A DNA stretch of 10,321 bases from Methylococcaceae bacterium (lineage in GTDB: Bacteria > Pseudomonadota > Gammaproteobacteria > Methylococcales > Methylomonadaceae): NCBI GenBank assembly GCA_021647145.1, contig JAKIVF010000114.1:1-10321 (forward strand), given 5' to 3'. The notes beneath the pieces were generated by a model. The model had not been told where the DNA came from, searched no databases, and worked only from the letters and a program-made list of their open reading frames with translations. A program made the position numbers and the translations under genes. This document shows, piece after piece, positions 1 through 5,971 of this stretch (within the stretch, counting starts at the first letter, position 1; every line of letters begins with the position of its first letter).

Positions 1-12
1 TTATTTCTATTG

Positions 13-34
13 GATTAAACCTATTTGTTTAACC
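13..34 (-). terminator. Possible 3' hairpin after the CDF gene (no T-run)
   Basis: GATTAAAC (13-20) and GTTTAACC (27-34) form an 8-bp stem with one wobble pair and a 6-nt loop, starting 9 nt past the stop codon of the transporter gene. Neither strand has a T-run beside it, so this may be only a weak terminator or a 3'-stabilising hairpin. Confidence 0.25.
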
Positions 35-42
35 TACTAAAA

Positions 43-1188
43 TCACACTTTAAAAAAAACATAAGCTTTTTCTATCATCTCCACTTCATTTTCAATCAAA
101 GCACATTGCTTTTTAATCCATGCAATTTGCTCTGGTTGATTAAACATACCGTAAGGTAATATGACTTCCACTTCAATCTTTCCATCCAAATAATGAACCC
201 TGAAATTTTCTACCGAATGAAGATATTCTGAAAAATATTTATCCAAATAAAGCTGAATTTGTTTGCGTGACAATGGTTTTTTTTCTTTATCCTTAAACTC
301 ATCATCTTCTGGATCAGCATGAACTAAAACATCCACAACATCGTCAAACTCTGCCTTTATGTTATCTCTGACTGTATCTCCAATCATATGTGCCTCAGAA
401 ACGCTAATTCTTGGACTAACAACAATGTGTGCATCAACATAGGCATCTTCACCCATTTGTCGGGTACGTAAAAAATGGATGCTTTGGACGCCATCTGTCA
501 GCTTTATAGTTCGTGTTATTTCTTGCACAAAATTTTCAGGTAAAGAAGAGTCTACCAACTCTTTAATACTTTCTAAAACTAATGACAAACCCATTTTGGC
601 AATCATCAAAGCAACGACAATAGCAGCAACGGCATCTGCAAAAGGATAGCCTAACAATACCGCACCAATTCCAAATAATACAATTATAGAAGAAAGAGCA
701 TCACTTCTATGATGCCAGGCATTTGCTAATAATAATTTTGACCGTGTTTTTTTACCGATTCGTTTTGTGTAATGAAACAACCATTCATTTGCTAGAATCG
801 AAATGGTTGCAATACCTAATGTTTCGTTGGTAGGAATAAGCAGTTTAACGGGATTAAGTAGCCGCTCACTTGCATCCCAGGCTATCCCACCTGCAACAAC
901 TATCAGCCCCAACCCCAGCATCACAGTTGCAATTGTTTCAAAGCGACGATGCCCATAGGGGTGGTTATGATCTGCTTCACGGCTGCCTAATTTAATCGCA
1001 ATAATAACCAAAAAATCACTGATTAAATCTGATAATGAATGAATCCCATCAGCAATTAAAGAGGTTGATTGACCTAAAAAACCAAAGCCAATTTTTAGTA
1101 CTGTTAAAAAAACATTAACCAAGGCACCAACATAGGTAACGCGCGTTTTTAGTTTTTGAATTTCTTTCGCATCATAAACTTTTTCCAT
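43..1188 (-). CDS. Cation diffusion facilitator (FieF/ZnT-type) metal efflux transporter with C-terminal extension
   Basis: An inner-membrane metal/proton antiporter of the CDF family, probably exporting Zn2+ or a similar divalent cation. Hydrophobic segments fill residues ~17-215. The transport site seen in E. coli FieF (D45, D49, H153, D157) corresponds here to H50 and D54 (DGIHSLSD) and H159 and D163 (WHHRSD). This HD-HD set is the ZnT-type arrangement, which suggests zinc preference. The usual NHPYGHRRFE loop follows TM2 (residues 75-84), and the cytoplasmic dimerisation domain lies at ~220-295. At 381 residues it is about 80 longer than FieF: after a charged linker (DDEFKDKEKKPLSRK) there is a second small folded-looking region (~308-381) of unknown role. 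The start is supported by an AGAGGA Shine-Dalgarno a few bases upstream. It begins 30 nt after the tusA-like gene and is probably its operon partner. The family is certain; the metal is inferred. Confidence 0.93.
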   Translation of the reverse strand: MEKVYDAKEIQKLKTRVTYVGALVNVFLTVLKIGFGFLGQSTSLIADGIHSLSDLISDFLVIIAIKLGSREADHNHPYGHRRFETIATVMLGLGLIVVAGGIAWDASERLLNPVKLLIPTNETLGIATISILANEWLFHYTKRIGKKTRSKLLLANAWHHRSDALSSIIVLFGIGAVLLGYPFADAVAAIVVALMIAKMGLSLVLESIKELVDSSLPENFVQEITRTIKLTDGVQSIHFLRTRQMGEDAYVDAHIVVSPRISVSEAHMIGDTVRDNIKAEFDDVVDVLVHADPEDDEFKDKEKKPLSRKQIQLYLDKYFSEYLHSVENFRVHYLDGKIEVEVILPYGMFNQPEQIAWIKKQCALIENEVEMIEKAYVFFKV

Positions 1189-1218
1189 CTTTCCTCTTTA
1201 CATTAATCTAATCTTTTT

Positions 1219-1443
1219 TTACCCTACTTCTAAAATAATGGTGTATTCCATTTCCTCTGACAATGTTTCTAACACCTTATGTCCATTAATTCTGCACCAG
1301 GCTGGGATATCCTGCATAACACCCGGGTCTGTACAAACGACCTCTAATATATCTCCATGATTCATTTTTTTAACTTTATCTTGGGTCCGAATAACAGGTA
1401 AAGGGCACAATAATCGCTTTGCATTCAACATTTCTTTAGCCAT
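1219..1443 (-). CDS. tusA: TusA/SirA-family sulfur carrier protein
   Basis: A 74-residue cytoplasmic sulfurtransferase of the TusA family, which carries persulfide sulfur on a conserved cysteine to acceptors such as tRNA-thiolation enzymes. The diagnostic LCPLPVIR motif is near the N-terminus, with the persulfide-bearing cysteine at C13, and the rest has the normal small alpha/beta length. The ATG at 1443 is chosen because its A is the last base of the upstream gene's TAA (TAATG), a classic translational-coupling arrangement. A GTG at 1455 in the same frame would add MVCL and is less likely. The upstream partner is a PP-loop tRNA thiolase, which supports a direct sulfur-relay role. The symbol is by family; a paralogue such as YedF cannot be excluded. 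Confidence 0.87.
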   Translation of the reverse strand: MAKEMLNAKRLLCPLPVIRTQDKVKKMNHGDILEVVCTDPGVMQDIPAWCRINGHKVLETLSEEMEYTIILEVG

Positions 1444-2486
1444 TAAACAAACCACTCTTGAGGGATTTTATCGGCTATAAAAGGCTGCACCTGAACTTGC
1501 CTTTCGTTCCCATCCTTTTCCCTGATAGTCACATCAACCACTTCTGCATCTCGCCCCTGTCCATAACGTGCCACTAATTGAGCGGCGACAATTAGATCTT
1601 CTTCTGTCGGTTTCCCATCTATCAAAGCCAAAGGGCCTCGATGACTTGCACAGTTCATATTAAGGAATTCTTTTTTGTAGCCTTGCATAAAACGAGCTTC
1701 ACCATCTTCTCTGGCAACAATAACTTTAAAATTATTATTAGGCCGAATATGACGACCTACTTTTAACAACATAATATCATCTAAGTCATATTCCTTGTCC
1801 CCTCTGGCAGACCATAAATCAACCAATTTATCAGAATAACTTTTATCAGTTAAAAAACAACATCCCCCTGCAGGCTGAGCAAAATCTTCAAAACCAAAGT
1901 TATTCGCTAATGCCATTTGTGGTTTTCTTGTACGACCACTAAAACCATATAATTTTTCTCTATCAACCCAGCCTTCACGCTCTGGCAGAGTCATGGGTAG
2001 GTTTTTTGCACATAAAGGACGCAGTAATAAATCATCTGCACCTGATTCTTCTGCAATTATCGGCATAGTATCTTTTCTTTGGGACATAGGACGTTGGCCA
2101 ATTACTTCACCGGTAATAATAAAATCAAAGTCATTCTCTTTAATCCATTCCTTTGCCTTATGAACCATAAAGATTTTACAGTCCAGACACGGGTTCATAT
2201 TTGCTCCATAGCCATGCTTAGGGTTGATTAATACATCTTTATATTCATCAATTACATCAATAATATGTAATTTTATACCCAGCTGTTCTGCTGACCATAA
2301 GGCATTATTTCTTTTAGGTTTATCTTTATCTTTTTTTCTGATTGCATGGGTATGACCTTCTACACAAAAACCGGTAAAAAAGTTAATTCCTTCAACGTGA
2401 ATTCCTTGCTCTAAGAGAGTTTTAGCAGCTAATAATGAATCCAAACCTCCTGAAATCAATGCCACTGCTTTTCTTTGCTTACTCAT
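1443..2486 (-). CDS. PP-loop ATPase, ThiI/MnmA-like tRNA thiolation enzyme
   Basis: A 347-residue ATP-pyrophosphatase-fold protein predicted to adenylate and thiolate a tRNA uridine. The PP-loop SGGLDS is at residues 12-17. A CxxC pair (NPCLDC, C100 and C103) and a GGCC pair (C209 and C210) could hold catalytic sulfur or a metal cluster. TGEVIGQRPMSQ (~126-135) resembles the TGExxGQxxSQ segment of ThiI, while NPCLDCK resembles MnmA. The last ~110 residues are separate and resemble the small RNA-binding region (NFACT-R-like) found in this subgroup. It lacks the THUMP domain of classical ThiI, so it is neither a standard ThiI nor a standard MnmA and the target position in tRNA is not known. The start has a TTAGGT Shine-Dalgarno and a TATAAT box upstream. 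Overlap with tusA suggests TusA is its sulfur donor. Confidence 0.82.
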   Translation of the reverse strand: MSKQRKAVALISGGLDSLLAAKTLLEQGIHVEGINFFTGFCVEGHTHAIRKKDKDKPKRNNALWSAEQLGIKLHIIDVIDEYKDVLINPKHGYGANMNPCLDCKIFMVHKAKEWIKENDFDFIITGEVIGQRPMSQRKDTMPIIAEESGADDLLLRPLCAKNLPMTLPEREGWVDREKLYGFSGRTRKPQMALANNFGFEDFAQPAGGCCFLTDKSYSDKLVDLWSARGDKEYDLDDIMLLKVGRHIRPNNNFKVIVAREDGEARFMQGYKKEFLNMNCASHRGPLALIDGKPTEEDLIVAAQLVARYGQGRDAEVVDVTIREKDGNERQVQVQPFIADKIPQEWFV

Positions 2487-2515
2487 AATACCTAATCAAT
2501 TTTTAAATGAGTTCA

Positions 2516-2521
2516 ATTATA
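2516..2521 (-). promoter_or_regulatory. Candidate -10 box for the thiolase-tusA-CDF operon
   Basis: The minus strand reads TATAAT, a perfect sigma-70 -10 hexamer, 30 bases upstream of the thiolase start. The matching -35 is weak (TTAATA at 16 bp or TTTAAT at 17 bp spacing). Confidence 0.4.
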
Positions 2522-2574
2522 CCTTGCACTGTATATTTATTAAATTTTCTTACCATGAAAACTACAGCAAAATA

Positions 2575-2602
2575 TTGTTAGTCTGCCAATTTAAGCTACA
2601 CT
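2575..2602 (+). promoter_or_regulatory. Weak candidate promoter for the pilU-like genes
   Basis: TTGTTA (2575-2580) and TACACT (2597-2602) are separated by 16 bp in the divergent intergenic region. Each matches 4 of 6 sigma-70 consensus bases, so support is low. No sigma-54 GG-N10-GC site was seen. Confidence 0.2.
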
Positions 2603-2679
2603 TAAAGTCATTACTGTTATGTTTAATTAAGTGATTGCATTATTCTTCATTAAACAAAATAAACCTCTTACAAATCAAT

Positions 2680-2683
2680 GGAG
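2680..2683 (+). promoter_or_regulatory. Ribosome binding site deciding the pilU start
   Basis: GGAG lies 6 nt before the ATG at 2690. It overlaps an in-frame upstream ATG at 2678, which itself has no Shine-Dalgarno, so translation most likely starts at 2690. Confidence 0.7.
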
Positions 2684-2689
2684 TTCCTA

Positions 2690-3841
2690 ATGGAAAGAAA
2701 TGAAGCGATGTCTTTTATGCTTAAACTACTTAAAATTTTACTGCATAAAGACGGGTCGGATTTATTTATAACGACCGGATTTCCTCCTGCTATAAAAGTT
2801 AAGGGCGTTATGACTCCAATTTCGCAAGAACCTTTATCTTCGGAAGATTCTAAAGCACTTACTCAGTGCATTATGAACGATAAACAACTAAAGGAATTTG
2901 AGGAAACGCAAGAATGTAATTTTGCCATTTCTCCAGCAAATTTATGCAGATTCAGAGTTAACGCTTACGTTCAACAAGGTAATCAAGGACTAGTATTGAG
3001 AGTTATTGCTGCTGAAATTCCAAATTTTGATCAACTCAAACTCCCCCAAGTTTTAAAAGAGATTATTTCTCATAAAAATGGATTGATTATTATGGTCGGC
3101 GCAACCGGTTCTGGAAAATCAACTTCTATGGCCGCCATGATTGATCATCGAAATGAAACAAGTTATGGGCATATCATTACTATTGAGGATCCAATTGAAT
3201 ATGTCCATGCCCATAAAAACTGCATCGTGATGCAACGAGAAGTCGGTGTTGATACTGATGATTGGGAAATAGCACTGCACAACACTTTACGTCAAGCACC
3301 AGATGTTATTGTTTTAGGCGAAATTCGTGATTCTAAAATCATGGATTTTGGAATGGAATTTGCCCAAACAGGTCATTTAGCAATGGCAACATTACATGCT
3401 AATAATGCTAACCAGGCAGTTGATCGTATTTTAGGGTTTTTTCCTAACGAAACACATGAAAAATTAATGCAAGATATTTCTCTTAATCTACGTGCCATTA
3501 TTTCCCAGCGCCTGGTTAAAACGGTTGATGGTGGGCGTACAGCTGCTATTGAAATTTTAATCAATACTCCCTTAATTGCAGATTTAATTGCCAAAGGAGA
3601 TATCAGTGGTATGAAACCGATTATGGCAAAATCTCGTGAATTAGGAATGCAAACTTTTGACCAGGCTCTTTTAGAACTATATCAAGCCGGCACGATAGAT
3701 TATGACGAAGCTTTGAAAAATGCTGATTCACAAAATGAATTGCGCTTGCAGATTAAATTAGCCGGCGGGGAAAGCAAAGAAACAGGAGGACTGTCATTAG
3801 AAATAACTGAAGATGAAGATCTTGATAATCATATGGTCTAG
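2690..3841 (+). CDS. pilU: PilU-like type IV pilus retraction ATPase
   Basis: A 383-residue hexameric secretion ATPase of the PilT/PilU family, acting at the inner-membrane base of type IVa pili during retraction. Counting from the ATG at 2690, the N-terminal PAS-like domain covers ~1-100 (DGSDLFITTG, FRVNAY). Walker A is GATGSGKST (137-145), the Asp box has E166-D167 (ITIEDPIEY), Walker B is DVIVLGEIRD (E211), and the His box has H229 and H236 (GHLAMATLHANNANQ). LHANNANQAVDRI, AAIEILINTPLIADLI and ALKNADSQNELR match PilU rather than PilT, and length agrees with Pseudomonas PilU (~382). All catalytic residues are present. The C-terminal tail is acidic (ITEDEDLDN). It lies 98 bp before a second PilU-like gene on the same strand, probably one transcript. 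PilU normally needs PilT, which is not in this window. Confidence 0.9.
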   Translation: MERNEAMSFMLKLLKILLHKDGSDLFITTGFPPAIKVKGVMTPISQEPLSSEDSKALTQCIMNDKQLKEFEETQECNFAISPANLCRFRVNAYVQQGNQGLVLRVIAAEIPNFDQLKLPQVLKEIISHKNGLIIMVGATGSGKSTSMAAMIDHRNETSYGHIITIEDPIEYVHAHKNCIVMQREVGVDTDDWEIALHNTLRQAPDVIVLGEIRDSKIMDFGMEFAQTGHLAMATLHANNANQAVDRILGFFPNETHEKLMQDISLNLRAIISQRLVKTVDGGRTAAIEILINTPLIADLIAKGDISGMKPIMAKSRELGMQTFDQALLELYQAGTIDYDEALKNADSQNELRLQIKLAGGESKETGGLSLEITEDEDLDNHMV

Positions 3842-3939
3842 CTTCATCAGCTAAATAAAATTAAAAAGGTTTCTCTAGTGAACTAAAACTAACTCTTCAA
3901 CGAAATATTTTTTACAAAAACAAATATAACATATAGCCC

Positions 3940-5364
3940 ATGGATTTATCACCGTATCTAAAATTAATGTTAGAGAAAGAAGCCGACTCTCTCTATTTAA
4001 AGGCAAATGAGGTACCAAGCCTACAATTAGCAGATCAAAAAAAAGCAGTTGGAAATACAGCAGCAACTATTGAATTTATTAATCAATTTGTTGCCAATTT
4101 ACTGGATGAAAACCAAAAAAAGGATCTGAATAATTTCAAAACTGTTCGTCTAGCTTATAAACCAGCAGGTAAAACTTTTATCGTCCAAATTGATAAAGAC
4201 AGTGATGAATCAATTATTATACTGATAAACCCTGATAAACGTACTGCTAGAACAGAAGTAGATTTTAGTAATATTCAAGTTTTAGGAGAGTCGCCAGAAT
4301 CAACTTTAGACATCATGCCTTACTTGATAGAAATGGTCAAATTAGATGCATCCGATTTATTTTTAACTGCCGGTGCATCAATCAAAGCTAAAATATCGGG
4401 GACTGCTATTGAGTTAGATAAATACCTTTTAACGCCAGAGTTAACCGAATCTGCTGCTTTTGGCATAATGGATGAAGGTCAACAAGAAGAATTTAAAAAA
4501 ACAAAAGATTTAGATTTTGCCATTAGCTTAAAAGATGGCAGTGCTCGTTTTCGAGTCAATGCTTTTTATCAACGAAAAACAGTAGGTCTAGTGCTTCGTT
4601 TAATTCCATCTATTATTCCTAAACCCACTGACTTAGGATTGCCTGACACTTTACTGGAATTAATTTTAGCAAAACGTGGTTTATTATTAATGGTTGGAGG
4701 AACTGGCTCAGGAAAATCTACGTCACTTGCTGCAATGATAAATCATCGAAATGAAAATTCAGCAGGGCATATTTTAACCATTGAAGATCCAGTGGAATTT
4801 TCTCATCCCAATTTAAAATCAATCGTTAACCAGCGTGAAGTGGGGATAGATACAGAGTCTTACGCCCGTGCCTTAAAAGCAAGCTTGCGAGAAGCACCTG
4901 ACGTTATTTTAATCGGTGAAATCAGAGATAGAGAAACTATGTCTGCTGCATTGGAATTAGCAAATACAGGACATTTATGTATTTCTACTTTACATGCAAA
5001 CAATGCGAATCAGGCAATGGAAAGAATCATCAATATGTTTCCACAAATCGAACATAAACAGTTATTTATGGATCTTGCTATCAACATGAATGCCGTTATT
5101 TCCCAACGCTTAATCCCTACTCCCGATGGAAAACGATGTGCTGCGATTGAAGTATTACTTAATACACCACATATTTCCAACTTAATTCTAAAAGGTGCTT
5201 TAAACGAAATTAAAGAAGCTATGAAAACCAGTGGTAGTAAAGGTATGAAAATTTTTGATGATGCTCTGAATGATCTATATCAAGCACAAAAAATCAGCTT
5301 AGAAGAAGCTTTAAAAAATGCTGATTCTCGAAATGATTTAGAAGCTAAAATCAATTTTGGATAA
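3940..5364 (+). CDS. Second PilU-like retraction ATPase with degenerate duplicated N-terminal domain
   Basis: A 474-residue PilT/PilU-family ATPase, about 100 residues longer than usual. The normal core begins near residue 122: PAS-like domain ~122-225 (DASDLFLTAG, RFRVNAFYQ), Walker A GGTGSGKST (253-261), Asp box E282-D283, Walker B DVILIGEIRD (E327), His box H345 and H352 (LHANNANQ). All catalytic positions are intact. Residues 1-~105 look like a decayed extra copy of the PAS-like domain: MDLSPYLKLMLEKEADSLYL parallels LDIMPYLIEMVKLDASDLFL, and DENQKKDLNNF parallels the NDKQ-KDFEEF segment of PilT proteins. LHANNANQAMERI, AAIEVLLNTP and EEALKNADSRNDL place it nearer PilU than PilT. There is no convincing Shine-Dalgarno, but the start at 3940 reproduces the PilT N-terminus (MDxxxxL). 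It is probably an accessory or modulating motor subunit. Confidence 0.88.
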   Translation: MDLSPYLKLMLEKEADSLYLKANEVPSLQLADQKKAVGNTAATIEFINQFVANLLDENQKKDLNNFKTVRLAYKPAGKTFIVQIDKDSDESIIILINPDKRTARTEVDFSNIQVLGESPESTLDIMPYLIEMVKLDASDLFLTAGASIKAKISGTAIELDKYLLTPELTESAAFGIMDEGQQEEFKKTKDLDFAISLKDGSARFRVNAFYQRKTVGLVLRLIPSIIPKPTDLGLPDTLLELILAKRGLLLMVGGTGSGKSTSLAAMINHRNENSAGHILTIEDPVEFSHPNLKSIVNQREVGIDTESYARALKASLREAPDVILIGEIRDRETMSAALELANTGHLCISTLHANNANQAMERIINMFPQIEHKQLFMDLAINMNAVISQRLIPTPDGKRCAAIEVLLNTPHISNLILKGALNEIKEAMKTSGSKGMKIFDDALNDLYQAQKISLEEALKNADSRNDLEAKINFG

Positions 5365-5433
5365 GGCTATATATTTTGTACAATTACGAATATGGAATTT
5401 ATAGGATGCCCCTGTGAGCACAACTTTCTCGTA

Positions 5434-5471
5434 AAAACTTAAATTGACATTATGTAAAATACATAAGTTTT
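5434..5471. repeat. AT-rich palindrome downstream of the second pil gene
   Basis: TTATGTA (5450-5456) and TACATAA (5460-5466) are perfect arms around AAA. Overlapping them, AAAACTTA (5434-5441) pairs with TAAGTTTT (5464-5471), giving two mutually exclusive foldings. A TTGACA (5444-5449) abuts the inner palindrome but no -10 box is correctly spaced. It may be an operator or a weak terminator. Confidence 0.4.
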
Positions 5472-5540
5472 CATATTGATATGCTCCAACTAAATTATTA
5501 ACATTAAAGAGGCAGAACAAAAATTTATCAATACTCTAAA

Positions 5541-5594
5541 AACGATACACGGGACAACCAGGGCACACAGCATTCACTGATAATGCTAATCGTT
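5541..5594. repeat. Nested inverted repeat A
   Basis: An outer pair AACGAT (5541-5546)/ATCGTT (5589-5594) encloses an inner pair AGCATT (5569-5574)/AATGCT (5582-5587) with a 7-nt loop, consistent with a folded RNA or cruciform. Function unknown. Confidence 0.4.
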
Positions 5595-5615
5595 ACCGTT
5601 GTTTTTGCTACATTG

Positions 5616-5685
5616 GTTAACTCGTAATCCGAAAACGCAGGCTGAATGAGGATAGCGTTATCCGGAATAGTTGCCTGCGATTAAC
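5616..5685. repeat. Nested inverted repeat B
   Basis: CGCAGGC (5636-5642) pairs perfectly with GCCTGCG (5673-5679). Inside it GGATA (5650-5654) pairs with TATCC (5659-5663) around GCGT. Outside, GTTAA (5616-5620) pairs with TTAAC (5681-5685). This is the most GC-rich stem of the intergenic region. Its end is 18 nt before the IS target half-site, reminiscent of IS621-type elements that insert in palindromic repeats. It does not show attC core boxes. Confidence 0.5.
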
Positions 5686-5688
5686 AGA

Positions 5689-5706
5689 GGAAAGTGTTCT
5701 TTTTCC
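5689..5706. repeat. Short hairpin overlapping the IS target half-site
   Basis: GGAAA (5689-5693) pairs with TTTCC (5702-5706) around an 8-nt loop. The right arm overlaps the string copied in the IS guide loop. Confidence 0.3.
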
Positions 5707-5711
5707 GCCCT
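5703..5711 (+). other. Left half of IS110 target site, ending in core CT
   Basis: TTCCGCCCT is identical to 5793-5801 inside the first loop of the element's non-coding RNA; the identity continues one base (T at 5712 and 5802). The CT at 5710-5711 is the proposed left crossover core. Confidence 0.65.
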
Positions 5712-5713
5712 TG

Positions 5714-5719
5714 TATATT
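5714..5719 (+). promoter_or_regulatory. -10 box of the circle-junction promoter (left end)
   Basis: TATATT (5 of 6 consensus) lies 2 bp inside the left end. In the integrated form no -35 lies upstream at proper spacing (AAAGTG at 5691-5696). When the ends join, TTGTGT of the right end falls exactly 17 bp upstream. It would drive the guide RNA and transposase only from the excised circle. Confidence 0.55.
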
Positions 5720-5792
5720 AAAAGACATCTCTAAAAACATAAGATTATTTAAATCAAAATGATTATAGTGATACTGATTTCTGGGGAAGCCG

Positions 5793-5801
5793 TTCCGCCC
5801 T
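5793..5801 (+). other. Left target guide (LTG) in the bridge RNA
   Basis: TTCCGCCCT on the 5' side of the target loop is identical to the chromosomal sequence left of the insertion (5703-5711), so it would pair with the bottom strand of the target, ending on core CT. Confidence 0.65.
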
Positions 5802-5819
5802 TAAGCCTAGAGCTTGTTC

Positions 5820-5823
5820 GTAG
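5820..5823 (+). other. Probable right target guide (RTG), short match
   Basis: GTAG, on the 3' side of the target loop, is the reverse complement of CTAC (7023-7026), the core plus first two bases of the right flank. Pairing stops there (next bases are C against A), so this guide is only partly supported. Confidence 0.4.
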
Positions 5824-5855
5824 ATTGGCTCCCCACCCTCGTCATCCATGCCGCG

Positions 5856-5863
5856 GAGTATCT
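5856..5863 (+). other. Left donor guide (LDG) in the bridge RNA
   Basis: GAGTATCT in the second loop is identical to the element's right terminus (7017-7024), ending on core CT, the arrangement known for IS110-family donor guides. Confidence 0.6.
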
Positions 5864-5869
5864 TAGACC

Positions 5870-5875
5870 TGTAAG
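5870..5875 (+). other. Possible right donor guide (RDG)
   Basis: TGTAAG can pair with the core plus left terminus CTTGTA (5710-5715) over six positions, two of them G-U wobbles. It lies 3' of the LDG in the same loop, as expected. Confidence 0.4.
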
Positions 5876-5971
5876 CTAAGCTTCTGAGTCTGCATTCACA
5901 AGGACGGTAGATGAAGTGTCAGGGTTGGGAAACCAGATATCATCATAACAAAACTAAAATGAGAGATGAAA

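Larger units (their letters stand above)
5365..5711. other. Gene-free stretch between the pil genes and the IS element, rich in inverted repeats
   Basis: No convincing coding sequence is visible. Four separate inverted repeats (listed individually) cluster between 5434 and 5706, and the final bases, TTCCGCCCT, are the inferred left half of the IS insertion site. None of the structures matches an RNA family I recognise. It could hold a small RNA, a repeated palindromic element, or only pil transcript 3' structure. Confidence 0.5.
5725..5936 (+). ncRNA. Predicted IS110 bridge RNA with target-binding and donor-binding loops
   Basis: In the IS110 family the non-coding end encodes an RNA whose two internal loops pair with target and donor DNA. 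Here TGGGGAAGCC (5782-5791) pairs with GGCTCCCCA (5827-5835, one-base bulge) and encloses a 35-nt target loop containing TTCCGCCCT, a copy of the left flank. TCATC (5842-5846) with GATGA (5910-5914) plus TGCCG (5849-5853) with CGGTA (5905-5909) encloses a 51-nt donor loop containing GAGTATCT, a copy of the element's right end. A terminal hairpin GGTT-GGGA-AACC follows (5923-5934), and a small AATCA/TGATT hairpin (5752-5764) may be the 5' stem-loop. The 5' end is estimated from the junction -10 box and the 3' end from the last hairpin; both are approximate. Confidence 0.72.

Noticed and set aside
1444..1455. GTG start at 1455 for the TusA-like gene
   Set aside because: It would add four residues outside the family alignment; ATG at 1443 gives the TAATG coupling.
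3373..3594. 73-residue minus-strand reading frame inside the first pil gene
   Set aside because: Antisense shadow of the conserved ATPase coding sequence with no recognisable domain.
5541..5620. c-di-GMP (GEMM-I) or other known riboswitch
   Set aside because: GGGACAACCAGGGC vaguely recalls the GEMM core but the conserved segments and stem order are missing, and no gene follows on that strand except the IS.
5616..5685. Integron attC-like site
   Set aside because: The imperfect cruciform suggested it, but no RYYYAAC/GTTRRRY core pair and no cassette or integrase are present.
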